Assembly (NCBI GenBank): GCA_002372875.1
Contig: DFJD01000022.1
Span: 809-15,086 of the forward strand
DNA length: 14,278 nt
Direction of reading: 5' to 3'
Source of the DNA: Clostridiales bacterium UBA3680
Lineage (GTDB): Bacteria > Bacillota > Clostridia > Lachnospirales > CAG-274
Numbering within the stretch: the stretch's first letter is position 1; each line of letters opens with the position of its first letter. Shown here piece after piece: positions 1-6,617 of the stretch. The notes beneath the pieces were generated by a model. It searched no databases and was not told the DNA's origin. It saw only the letters and a program-made list of their open reading frames with translations. The translations under genes were made by a program, and so were the position numbers.

Positions 1-385
1 TGCCTTCTGTGCATATTTTTTTTAAAGCCATAAAAAGCAATTTCAATATGTGGTTTTCTTCTATTTCTTCTTGTACCGTTTCATCTGTCAAATTGCAAAA
101 ATAACTTCCGTATGCAAACGAAAGATAATCTTTTGATATTTCGTAAAAATCTTCAAAAATAACTATGTCGGAAAGTATATTTAGTCCGTTGTTGTTTTTT
201 TGATATACAAACTGTCCGTAATTGAATATTTTGCTTGATGCGGAAAATTTACTTTTGTTTTTCACGGCACCTTTAATAAACAGACTAACCTTTCCGTAGT
301 CTTTGGTAAGAACGGTAATAAATTTATCGCTGTCTGAAGACATTGTCTCTTTTATAATAAGTCCGAGGGTTTTTATCGGTTCCAT
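1..385 (-). CDS. recO: DNA repair protein RecO, N-terminal part (cut by window edge)
   Basis: Reading the minus strand from the ATG at 385 gives about 128 residues that run off the window. The start, MEPIKTLGLIIKETMSSDSD, followed by KFITVLTKDYGKVSLFIKGA and then a K/S-rich stretch, matches the RecO N-terminal OB-fold (the usual pattern is a short strand, then 'SDKLLTLLT..G......KGA'). RecO works with RecR to load RecA onto SSB-coated single-stranded DNA and to anneal strands. The ATG lies one base after the era stop (TGA-T-ATG), and I see no ribosome binding site at normal distance, so translation is probably coupled to era. The era-recO order is common in Firmicutes. The zinc-binding C-terminal region expected in RecO is outside the window. 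Confidence 0.85.
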   Translation of the reverse strand, partial: MEPIKTLGLIIKETMSSDSDKFITVLTKDYGKVSLFIKGAVKNKSKFSASSKIFNYGQFVYQKNNNGLNILSDIVIFEDFYEISKDYLSFAYGSYFCNLTDETVQEEIEENHILKLLFMALKKICTEG

Positions 386-386
386 A

Positions 387-1295
387 TCATATCAGCTTCT
401 TATCGTAGCCAAGCTCCTTTACCAGAAAATCATTGCTCCGCCAATCCTTCTTTACTTTTACCCAAAGTTTAAGATTTACTTTGCAGCCTAAAAACTTTTC
501 TATGGCATATCGTGCCGTTGAACCTATTTTTTTCAGCATTGAACCTTGCTTGCCTATTATTATTCCTTTATGAGAACTTTTTTCGCATATTACAGTAGCA
601 TCAATGTCGTAAAGCTCTTTGTCCTCCCTTTTTTTCATTGAGGCGATCTCAACGGCTATTCCGTGAGGAACCTCGTCGCTTAGCAGATAAAGAGCCTTTT
701 CTCTTATTATTTCGGAAACGATTTCCCTTTCTGTTTGCAAAGTGATCATATCTTCGGGGTAATATAAAGGCCCCTCAGGCAGATATTCCTTCAGCTTTGC
801 CATTAAAAGCTCCTTGCCGTCCCCTTTCAGAGCGGAAACAGGTATAATTTCCTTAAAATCAAACTGTTTGGAATATACATCAATTACTTTAAGCAGATTT
901 TCTTTCGCTACTTTATCTGTTTTGTTTATAACAAGAAAAACAGGACATTCAGCTTTTTTAACTTTTTCAAGAAGCTTTTCTATTACAGGATCTGTTTTTG
1001 CCGTAGGTTCTATTAAAAGCAAGCATATATCTGCTTCTTTAAAGGTGCTTTCTATGCTTTTCAACATATAGCTGTCAAGCTCGTTTTTTACATCATGCAT
1101 ACCGGGGGTATCAAGAAATACCATTTGAAAGTCGTCACCGGTAAGAATGGTCTGTATTTTGTTTCTTGTGGTTTGCGACTTTGCAGCCGTAATAGACAAT
1201 TTTTCACCTAAAAGCAGATTCATCAGTGTGGATTTTCCGGCATTCGGCTTACCTATAAGTGAAATATATCCGGATTTAAAGCTTTTGTTCATCAT
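387..1295 (-). CDS. era: GTPase Era, 16S rRNA maturation / 30S assembly factor
   Basis: This 302-residue protein has the normal Era length and layout. The GTPase domain shows G1 GKPNAGKS at 15-22, switch I with the Era-typical SQTTRNKI at 40-47, G3 DTPG at 62-65, G4 NKTD at 124-127 and G5 SALKG at 154-158. A C-terminal KH RNA-binding domain follows, with the loop GIIIGKQG at 244-251. Era binds the 3' end of 16S rRNA and couples 30S maturation to GTP state. The start is a double ATG (residues 1 and 2) inside the last 20 bases of the upstream glycosylase gene. A GGAG sits just before it, so initiation is internal to that gene and coupled. recO begins one base after its stop. Confidence 0.97.
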   Translation of the reverse strand: MMNKSFKSGYISLIGKPNAGKSTLMNLLLGEKLSITAAKSQTTRNKIQTILTGDDFQMVFLDTPGMHDVKNELDSYMLKSIESTFKEADICLLLIEPTAKTDPVIEKLLEKVKKAECPVFLVINKTDKVAKENLLKVIDVYSKQFDFKEIIPVSALKGDGKELLMAKLKEYLPEGPLYYPEDMITLQTEREIVSEIIREKALYLLSDEVPHGIAVEIASMKKREDKELYDIDATVICEKSSHKGIIIGKQGSMLKKIGSTARYAIEKFLGCKVNLKLWVKVKKDWRSNDFLVKELGYDKKLI

Positions 1296-1848
1296 ATATC
1301 TCCATTTCGATCATTTTCCGTTTTATTGTTTTAAGATCCTCCCATGCTTCTTTTTTCTTGCTTTCATCTCTTAAAAGAGCGGATGGGTGATATGTGGCAA
1401 TAAAAAGCACACCTTTTTTTTCAACAAAGCTTCCTCTTTGCCGTGTTATTTTGAAATTCGGACTTATCAAAGCCTGAGCTGCTATTCTCCCAAGGCATAC
1501 TATGAGCATGGGTCTTATAAGCTTATATTGTTCTCTTAAAAAACCGATACAGCTTGCCTGTTCCTCATAAGAAGGATCTCGATTATCTGTAGGTCTGCAT
1601 TTTAAAATGTTGCAAATATAAACCTTTTGTCTGCTTAGTCCTATACTTGCAAGCATTTTATCAAGAAGTGCTCCCGCATTTCCCACAAAAGGTTCACCTT
1701 GCATATCCTCGTGATAGCCTGGCGCTTCCCCCACAAACATTATTTTGCTGTTTTTATTTCCCGTGCCTATAACAACATTGTGTCGTTGGCGAGATATGGC
1801 ACATGCGGTGCAATTTTTGCATTTTTCTTCAAGTTCATCCCATGTCAT
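1276..1848 (-). CDS. Family 4 uracil-DNA glycosylase (4Fe-4S)
   Basis: This 190-residue protein excises uracil from DNA, starting base-excision repair of deaminated cytosine or misincorporated dUMP. Motif 1 is GEAPG at 40-44 and motif 2 is HPSALLR at 154-160, both typical of UDG family 4. Four cysteines fit the [4Fe-4S] signature of that family: C13 and C16 (CxxC), then C84 (in ILKCRP) and C100. The family also covers proteins labelled as phage-type DNA polymerase fragments, but the complete cysteine set and both motifs favour a true family 4 enzyme. The start is one base after the stop of the PHP gene (TGA-A-ATG), and the 3' end overlaps era by 20 bases, so this is a tightly coupled operon. 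Family 4 enzymes are often heat-stable in archaea and Thermus but are also widespread in Clostridia. Confidence 0.93.
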   Translation of the reverse strand: MTWDELEEKCKNCTACAISRQRHNVVIGTGNKNSKIMFVGEAPGYHEDMQGEPFVGNAGALLDKMLASIGLSRQKVYICNILKCRPTDNRDPSYEEQASCIGFLREQYKLIRPMLIVCLGRIAAQALISPNFKITRQRGSFVEKKGVLFIATYHPSALLRDESKKKEAWEDLKTIKRKMIEMEIYDEQKL

Positions 1849-1849
1849 T

Positions 1850-2650
1850 TCAATCGATCCTTTTAAATATAGGTTTCATATTTCTGAAAGCTGTGATATA
1901 TCTAAATCCCGCTTTTGCGGCAACGTAATACGCATGATCTATACGGTCTGCCACATCTTTTACCTTATGTGCATCCGAACCGCAGGTCAATATCTCCCCT
2001 CCGAGTTCCCTATATCTTTTGATTATTTCAATGTTTGGGTGGTTATCATTTATACCGTATCTAAAGCCCGAAGTGTTTATTTCTATCCCTTTACCCTTGT
2101 CAATAAGTTTTTTTAAAACTTCGTCTATAAGGTCCGAAAAGTCACTGTATTTAAGGGAGTTATCCTCGTACATACCGTATCTTGCCACATAATCAAGATG
2201 CCCGTACACACTGAATGTCGGACAGGTGTCTATATTAAAGAGCATTTCTTCAAGATATGTATTGTAGGCTTGCTTTTTTGTTTTATTACCAAAATACAGC
2301 TCTCTGTCATAGTAAAGGTCCATTGCACAAACTTGATGAGAGGAGCCTATTATAAAATCAAACGAAAAATCGTTTGTAAATGAGTTTATGGCTTTTTCCC
2401 ATCTGTTTTCAAGTCCCAATTCAACGGCGATAAGTATAAATATTTTCTTCGAGTATTCCTCTTTTAGCTCTTGAATTATTGGAATAAGTTGTTTATAATC
2501 ATTAATAGGGTATCTGGGGTCAAAATCCACATGGTCGGTAAGAGCTATCTCATCAAGACCGAGAGATATTGCTTTTTCTATGACCTCACGAATAGGGGCT
2601 TCGGAATCTACGGAATATTGAGTGTGTATATGATAATCGGCTTTAAACAT
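1850..2650 (-). CDS. PHP-domain phosphoesterase, histidinol-phosphatase (HisK/HisJ-like) family
   Basis: This 266-residue protein has the full metal-binding set of a PHP domain: H7 and H9 (in DYHIHT), H40 (TDHVD), E77 (VELGLE), H105 (GSSHQ), H151 (GHLDY), D226 and H228 (GSDAH). Length and spacing match the histidinol-phosphatase family, which makes histidinol from L-histidinol phosphate. No other histidine biosynthesis gene is in the window. The downstream partners act on DNA and ribosomes, so a different phosphoester substrate is possible. It is the first gene of the PHP-glycosylase-era-recO operon. A good ribosome binding site, AAAGGAG (minus strand, 2663-2657), lies 6 bases before the ATG. 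The family assignment is firm, but the substrate is inferred only. Confidence 0.85.
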   Translation of the reverse strand: MFKADYHIHTQYSVDSEAPIREVIEKAISLGLDEIALTDHVDFDPRYPINDYKQLIPIIQELKEEYSKKIFILIAVELGLENRWEKAINSFTNDFSFDFIIGSSHQVCAMDLYYDRELYFGNKTKKQAYNTYLEEMLFNIDTCPTFSVYGHLDYVARYGMYEDNSLKYSDFSDLIDEVLKKLIDKGKGIEINTSGFRYGINDNHPNIEIIKRYRELGGEILTCGSDAHKVKDVADRIDHAYYVAAKAGFRYITAFRNMKPIFKRID

Positions 2651-2678
2651 ATTCTGCTCCTTTAATTTTCTTTGCTAC

Positions 2679-2687
2679 ATTATAACA
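2679..2687 (-). promoter_or_regulatory. Extended -10 promoter for the PHP-UDG-era-recO operon
   Basis: On the minus strand the sequence reads TGT followed by a perfect TATAAT, an extended -10 element (TGnTATAAT), about 28 bases upstream of the PHP gene start. The region 17 bases further upstream is a T-rich run, not a clear TTGACA, which is usual for extended -10 promoters. It is the only strong promoter-like sequence in the divergent gap. No equally good element is seen for the plus-strand nitroreductase gene. Confidence 0.6.
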
Positions 2688-2737
2688 CAATTTAAAAAAA
2701 TAAAAAAGGGATATATTAAAATAAGGAGAAAATATAA

Positions 2738-3316
2738 ATGCTCAAAGATCTTATTTTAAAAAACAGAAGTTACAGAGGTTTTGATAATAATATAAAAATA
2801 ACAAGACAGAAGTTGGAAGAGTATATTCATCTTTGCTCTCTTACAGCATCAAGTGCAAACAAACAGCCGCTTAAATATTATCTTGCAAGTGAACAAAAAC
2901 AAGTTGAAGATATTTTAAGCAAAACAAAGTGGGCTGCGGCTCTTCCCAAACTTGAGTTGCCCAAAAAGGGGCAGGGACCGACGGCTTTTGTGATTATCTG
3001 TCAGGATCTATCCATAGCACCAAACGAAACCGTCTATCTTAAGGATGTGGGAATTGTGGCACAAACACTTCTTTTATGTGCCGTTGAGGATGGCTTTGGC
3101 GGATGTATGATAGGAAATTTCAAAGCAGATGAGATATCAAGCCTACTTGAGCTTCCCGAAAATATAAAGCCGAAGCTTATTGTAGCACTGGGCAAACCTA
3201 TTGAAAAAATCATCCTAACCGATGTTAAGGATAACAATACAGCATACTATAGAGATGAAAACGGCACTCATTATGTTCCCAAAAGAAACTATAAAGAGGA
3301 AATCATAAATCGGTAA
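2738..3316 (+). CDS. Nitroreductase-fold flavoprotein
   Basis: This 192-residue protein matches the FMN-dependent nitroreductase family. It has the N-terminal KNRSYRGF (8-15), the TASSANKQP segment (37-44) that contacts FMN phosphate in this family, a mid-domain helix around KDVGIVAQTLLLCAVEDG (102-119) followed by FGGCMIG (120-126), and ALGKP at 150-154. Such enzymes reduce nitro compounds, quinones or flavins with NAD(P)H in the cytoplasm. The natural substrate cannot be told from sequence. AAGGAG at 2723-2728 lies 9 bases before the ATG. The stop TAA shares its last base with the ATG of mutS2, so the two genes are translated as a pair. The protein is short for the family, consistent with the compact clostridial subgroup. 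Confidence 0.82.
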   Translation: MLKDLILKNRSYRGFDNNIKITRQKLEEYIHLCSLTASSANKQPLKYYLASEQKQVEDILSKTKWAAALPKLELPKKGQGPTAFVIICQDLSIAPNETVYLKDVGIVAQTLLLCAVEDGFGGCMIGNFKADEISSLLELPENIKPKLIVALGKPIEKIILTDVKDNNTAYYRDENGTHYVPKRNYKEEIINR

Positions 3317-5673
3317 TGAACGAAAAAGCACTTAAAACACTTGAATACAACAAAATATTATTGGTTTTAAAAGATAAAGCATCATCGGAAAATGCAAAGG
3401 AACTTATCTCCTCACTTAAGCCTTATAACAACATCATCGATATAAGAAAGGCACAGTGCGAAACAAGTGAGGCTGTTTCGATGCTCTTAAAAAAAGGTTC
3501 TCCAAACTTTGGAGGGCTTCGGGATATTTCGGCATACATTAAAAGAACGGCTGTTTTCGGCTCTCTGTCAGCAGGTGAACTTCTCCACATAGCCGATTTT
3601 TTGCGTACAAGCTCGCTTTTAAAATCCTATGCAAGAGAAAACGAAAAGGAAGAGGAACATCCTCTTCTGACAGAACTTTTTGACAGCATAGAAACCGCCT
3701 CCGAGCTGCAAAGAGAAATAGAAAATTGTATTATTTCTCCGACGGAAATAGCCGATGATGCCTCTACGGCATTGAGAGAAATAAGAAGGGAAATAAAAAT
3801 CGCAAACGAAAGAATAAGAGCTCAACTTAACTCTGTTCTCCACTCTCAAAGCTACAAAAATATGCTGCAAGAGGCTGTTATAACCATCAGAAACGACAGG
3901 TACTGCGTTCCGGTAAAGCAAGAGTACAAAAATGCTTTTTCGGGTATGATCCATGACCAATCATCCACAGGTGCCACAGTATTTATAGAGCCTATTGGTG
4001 TTGTTCAGCTCAATAACAAAATAACGGAACTACATGCCAAAGAAAAGGCTGAAATAGACAGGATTCTTGCAAGATTATCGGGCGAGGTAAATAAAAAAGG
4101 CGAGCTGTTGCTTTCCAATATGGAAATATTGACAAAACTTGACTTTATATTTGCCAAAGGTGAGCTCTCCCTTTCAATGAATGCTACCGAACCGGTATTT
4201 AACGAAAAGGGTTATATCAACATTAAAAAAGCAAGACACCCCTTGATTGATAAACATAAGGTTGTACCTACGGATATCTATTTGGGAGAAAAGTTTAACA
4301 CCTTGCTTATAACGGGACCTAATACGGGAGGAAAAACGGTAAGCCTCAAAACAATAGGACTTTTCACTCTTATGGGTATGTCGGGATTGCATATTCCCGC
4401 CTTTGATAATTCTTCCTTATCCGTTTTTGATGAAGTCTTTGCCGATATAGGTGATGAGCAGAGCATAGAGCAAAGTCTGAGCACATTCTCATCACACATG
4501 ACCAATATTGTGAGTATTCTGTCGAATGTTTCTGACAGATCTCTTGTTTTGATGGATGAGTTGGGTGCCGGTACCGACCCTACAGAAGGGGCTGCTTTAG
4601 CTATTTCCGTTATAAAGTACTTGCATAATTTAGGCTGTCGCACGGCTGTGACCACGCACTACAGTGAGCTTAAAGTTTTTGCACTTTCCGAGAACGGGAT
4701 AGAGAACGCCTCATGTGAGTTTGATGTGGAATCACTGCGGCCTACCTACAAACTTTTGATAGGAGTACCCGGAAAAAGTAATGCCTTTGCAATAGCATCA
4801 AGGTTGGGACTTCCCGATTATATAATAACCGAAGCAAAGAACGTTCTTTCAAGGGAAGATGTTCGTTTTGAAGATGTTATAACCGACCTTGAAGTTAGCA
4901 GAAGGGCGCTTGTTACAGAACAGGAAAAGGCTCAATCATACAGAGCTGAGGCATTGAGACTTAAAGATGAGATTGAAAATCAAAAGCTAAGGCTTGAAAA
5001 GCAAAAAGAAAAGATAATAAAAACAGCAAATGAGAAAGCATCCGAAATTATAGCATCTGCAAGAGATGAGGCGGATCTGCTTATAAAAGATTTTAAAAAA
5101 TCTCTCAAAAAAGGTAATTTGTCTCAGGCGGAAAAAGAAAGAACTCTCCTTAAACAAAGCGCGGCAAAGGCATATTCAAAAACAGCCACAAAAAGCACTC
5201 ATAATGTGCCTGAAAAACTTGTAAAGGGAGATAAGGTTATAATCCATTCCATGAAAAGCAGCGGTGTTGTTATAAATCCGCCCGATAAAAACGGAGACGT
5301 TTCCGTAAGAGCGGGAATAATGACAATAAAGATAAATATAAGCGATCTTTCTCTGGACCAATCCGATTATACCGTACCTAAAAAACCCGAGAAATTTTCG
5401 CAGACTATTTCGAGCAAAAAATCCAAAAACATTTCCGCCGAGCTTGATTTAAGAGGATTGCTGGCACAAGAAGCTCTCGACAGACTTGATAAATATATTG
5501 ACGATGCCTACCTTGCGGGTTTGTCTCCCGTGACCGTAATTCACGGAAAGGGCACAGGTGCACTGAGGAAGGCTGTGCAAAATTATTGCGCAACAAGCCC
5601 TCATATTAAAGGCTTTAGAGATGGACAGTATGGTGAAGGCGATTTGGGAGTAACGGTCATTGAGCTAAAATAA
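3316..5673 (+). CDS. mutS2: MutS2 ATPase with Smr domain (ribosome-collision rescue / DNA processing factor)
   Basis: This 785-residue protein has the standard MutS2 length. The N-terminal MutS core/clamp-like region runs to about 300. The ATPase follows, with Walker A GPNTGGKT at 334-341 and Walker B LVLMDE at 410-415, continuing into GAGTDPTEG. A highly charged coiled coil lies at about 525-600, then a small KOW-like linker. A C-terminal Smr domain (about 708-785) carries LDLRG (710-714) and HGKGTG (743-748), the residues linked to nuclease activity. There is no N-terminal mismatch-recognition domain, so it is not MutS1. MutS2 of Bacillus subtilis (RqcU) splits collided ribosomes, while other homologues suppress recombination by cutting branched DNA. 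The ATG overlaps the upstream stop by one base, and the nearest purine-rich site (GAGG at 3296-3299) is distant, so coupled translation is likely. Confidence 0.96.
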   Translation: MNEKALKTLEYNKILLVLKDKASSENAKELISSLKPYNNIIDIRKAQCETSEAVSMLLKKGSPNFGGLRDISAYIKRTAVFGSLSAGELLHIADFLRTSSLLKSYARENEKEEEHPLLTELFDSIETASELQREIENCIISPTEIADDASTALREIRREIKIANERIRAQLNSVLHSQSYKNMLQEAVITIRNDRYCVPVKQEYKNAFSGMIHDQSSTGATVFIEPIGVVQLNNKITELHAKEKAEIDRILARLSGEVNKKGELLLSNMEILTKLDFIFAKGELSLSMNATEPVFNEKGYINIKKARHPLIDKHKVVPTDIYLGEKFNTLLITGPNTGGKTVSLKTIGLFTLMGMSGLHIPAFDNSSLSVFDEVFADIGDEQSIEQSLSTFSSHMTNIVSILSNVSDRSLVLMDELGAGTDPTEGAALAISVIKYLHNLGCRTAVTTHYSELKVFALSENGIENASCEFDVESLRPTYKLLIGVPGKSNAFAIASRLGLPDYIITEAKNVLSREDVRFEDVITDLEVSRRALVTEQEKAQSYRAEALRLKDEIENQKLRLEKQKEKIIKTANEKASEIIASARDEADLLIKDFKKSLKKGNLSQAEKERTLLKQSAAKAYSKTATKSTHNVPEKLVKGDKVIIHSMKSSGVVINPPDKNGDVSVRAGIMTIKINISDLSLDQSDYTVPKKPEKFSQTISSKKSKNISAELDLRGLLAQEALDRLDKYIDDAYLAGLSPVTVIHGKGTGALRKAVQNYCATSPHIKGFRDGQYGEGDLGVTVIELK

Positions 5674-5684
5674 AGGAGGACCAA

Positions 5685-6380
5685 ATGGATTCAAACAGAT
5701 TAAAGGTGTTAATTGCCGATGATGATGTGCATATAGCTGAGTTGATTGCTCTTTATATGGAAAAAGAAGGTTATGAGACCTATGAAGCTCACTCCGGAGC
5801 CGAGGCTGTGGAAATGTTCAAAAAGGTCTCTCCGGATGTTGTATTACTTGATATAATGATGCCCGATGGAGACGGATATCAGGTTTGTCGCGAAATAAGA
5901 CAGGTTTCGCAAACACCCATTATAATGCTTTCGGCAAAAGGTGAGGTTTTTGATAAGGTACTCGGCCTTGAGCTCGGAGCAGATGATTATATGGTCAAGC
6001 CCTTCGATTCAAAGGAGTTAATAGCAAGAACCAAGTCCGTAATAAGACGGTCAAACAAAAAAGAAGCCGAAGAGAGCAAAAAAATTGTTCTTCCCAATCT
6101 TGTTATAGACCAAAGCACATATACTGTTATTTATCACGATGAGGAGCTCATATTGCCTCCCAAGGAATTTGAACTTTTAACTTTTCTTGCAAAATACCCC
6201 AATCAAGTATTTAAAAGAGAGGAACTTCTCGATAAAATATGGGGATATGAATTTGTCGGTGATACCAGAACGGTCGATGTTCATATAAAAAGACTGAGAG
6301 CAAAGCTAACCTACAACGATAAATGGACAATAGAAACGGTGTGGGGAGTCGGCTATAAATTTAAGTATAAATCTCAATAA
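5685..6380 (+). CDS. OmpR/PhoB-family response regulator without adjacent kinase
   Basis: This 231-residue protein has an N-terminal receiver domain with the acidic pocket D12-D14, phosphoacceptor D56 (VVLLDIMMP), S83 as the conserved Thr/Ser and K105 (MVKPF). After a charged linker (123-135) comes a C-terminal winged-helix DNA-binding domain (about 136-229) with the TRTVDVHIKRLRAKL recognition-helix region and the WGVGYKF wing. All receiver residues are intact, so it should be phosphorylatable. AAAGGAGG at 5672-5679 starts inside the mutS2 stop codon and lies 5 bases before the ATG. The gene is therefore probably in the nitroreductase-mutS2 transcript. No histidine kinase is adjacent: the gene is followed by a hairpin and a new promoter. 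The partner kinase and target genes are unknown. Confidence 0.94.
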   Translation: MDSNRLKVLIADDDVHIAELIALYMEKEGYETYEAHSGAEAVEMFKKVSPDVVLLDIMMPDGDGYQVCREIRQVSQTPIIMLSAKGEVFDKVLGLELGADDYMVKPFDSKELIARTKSVIRRSNKKEAEESKKIVLPNLVIDQSTYTVIYHDEELILPPKEFELLTFLAKYPNQVFKREELLDKIWGYEFVGDTRTVDVHIKRLRAKLTYNDKWTIETVWGVGYKFKYKSQ

Positions 6381-6392
6381 AGTATAAAAACG

Positions 6393-6442
6393 ATAAAAGC
6401 TATGAGGAGTATAAATTAAATATACTGTTTCATAGCTTTTAT
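6393..6442 (+). terminator. Long AT-rich hairpin after the response regulator, probable terminator
   Basis: A perfect 13-bp stem, ATAAAAGCTATGA (6393-6405) with its complement at 6430-6442, encloses a further perfect 6-bp stem, AGTATA/TATACT (6408-6413 and 6421-6426), around a 7-base loop. The two stems are separated by a small internal loop (GG opposite GTT). It starts 12 bases past the stop codon at 6380. The 3' arm itself contains TTTTATATATAT, not a clean T-run, and the nearest pure T7 run is at 6462-6468. It may therefore act as a weak, two-way terminator or an mRNA-stabilising end. Confidence 0.6.
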
Positions 6443-6525
6443 ATATATGAAATATTTATGATTTTTTTCTATGTACTGTTTCTGATTGTCCCTATGTTAC
6501 ACGCATTCACAAATATTTCATATAT
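6443..6525. repeat. 15-bp perfect inverted repeat, 53-base spacer
   Basis: ATATATGAAATATTT at 6443-6457 is exactly complementary in inverted order to 6511-6525. The left arm begins at the base after the preceding hairpin ends. The right arm lies 19 bases upstream of the -35 box of the next gene. The spacer is less AT-rich than its surroundings and contains no ORF of note. It could be a paired operator, a large cruciform/hairpin or chance in AT-rich DNA. Confidence 0.45.
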
Positions 6526-6528
6526 TGC

Positions 6529-6543
6529 ATATAATAATTATAT
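6529..6543. promoter_or_regulatory. 15-nt palindrome abutting the -35 box, candidate operator
   Basis: ATATAAT-A-ATTATAT is a perfect 7+1+7 palindrome ending one base before the -35 hexamer TTGAAA. This position suits a regulator binding upstream of or at the promoter. The sequence is pure A/T, so chance is a serious alternative. Confidence 0.3.
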
Positions 6544-6544
6544 A

Positions 6545-6573
6545 TTGAAAAATATTTTATAATATTGTATAAT
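6545..6573 (+). promoter_or_regulatory. Sigma-A-type promoter for the dehydratase/activase gene
   Basis: TTGAAA at 6545-6550 and TATAAT at 6568-6573 are separated by exactly 17 bases, close to the housekeeping consensus. Transcription would start near 6580, giving a leader of about 38 bases with the ribosome binding site AAAAGGTGG (about 6605-6613) before the ATG at 6618. A second TATAAT lies at 6558-6563 but lacks a well-spaced -35. Confidence 0.75.
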
Positions 6574-6617
6574 AACATTTTAGTGTAAAATAGATTTCTT
6601 TTAAAAGGTGGATTTTT

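Noticed and set aside
814..1071. 85-codon open frame on the plus strand inside era
   Set aside because: It lies wholly antisense to an intact, well-conserved gene and has no recognisable product; it is a shadow frame.
3316..5673. Considering the MutS-like gene as mismatch-repair MutS1
   Set aside because: It lacks the N-terminal mismatch-binding domain and has a C-terminal Smr domain, which is diagnostic of MutS2.
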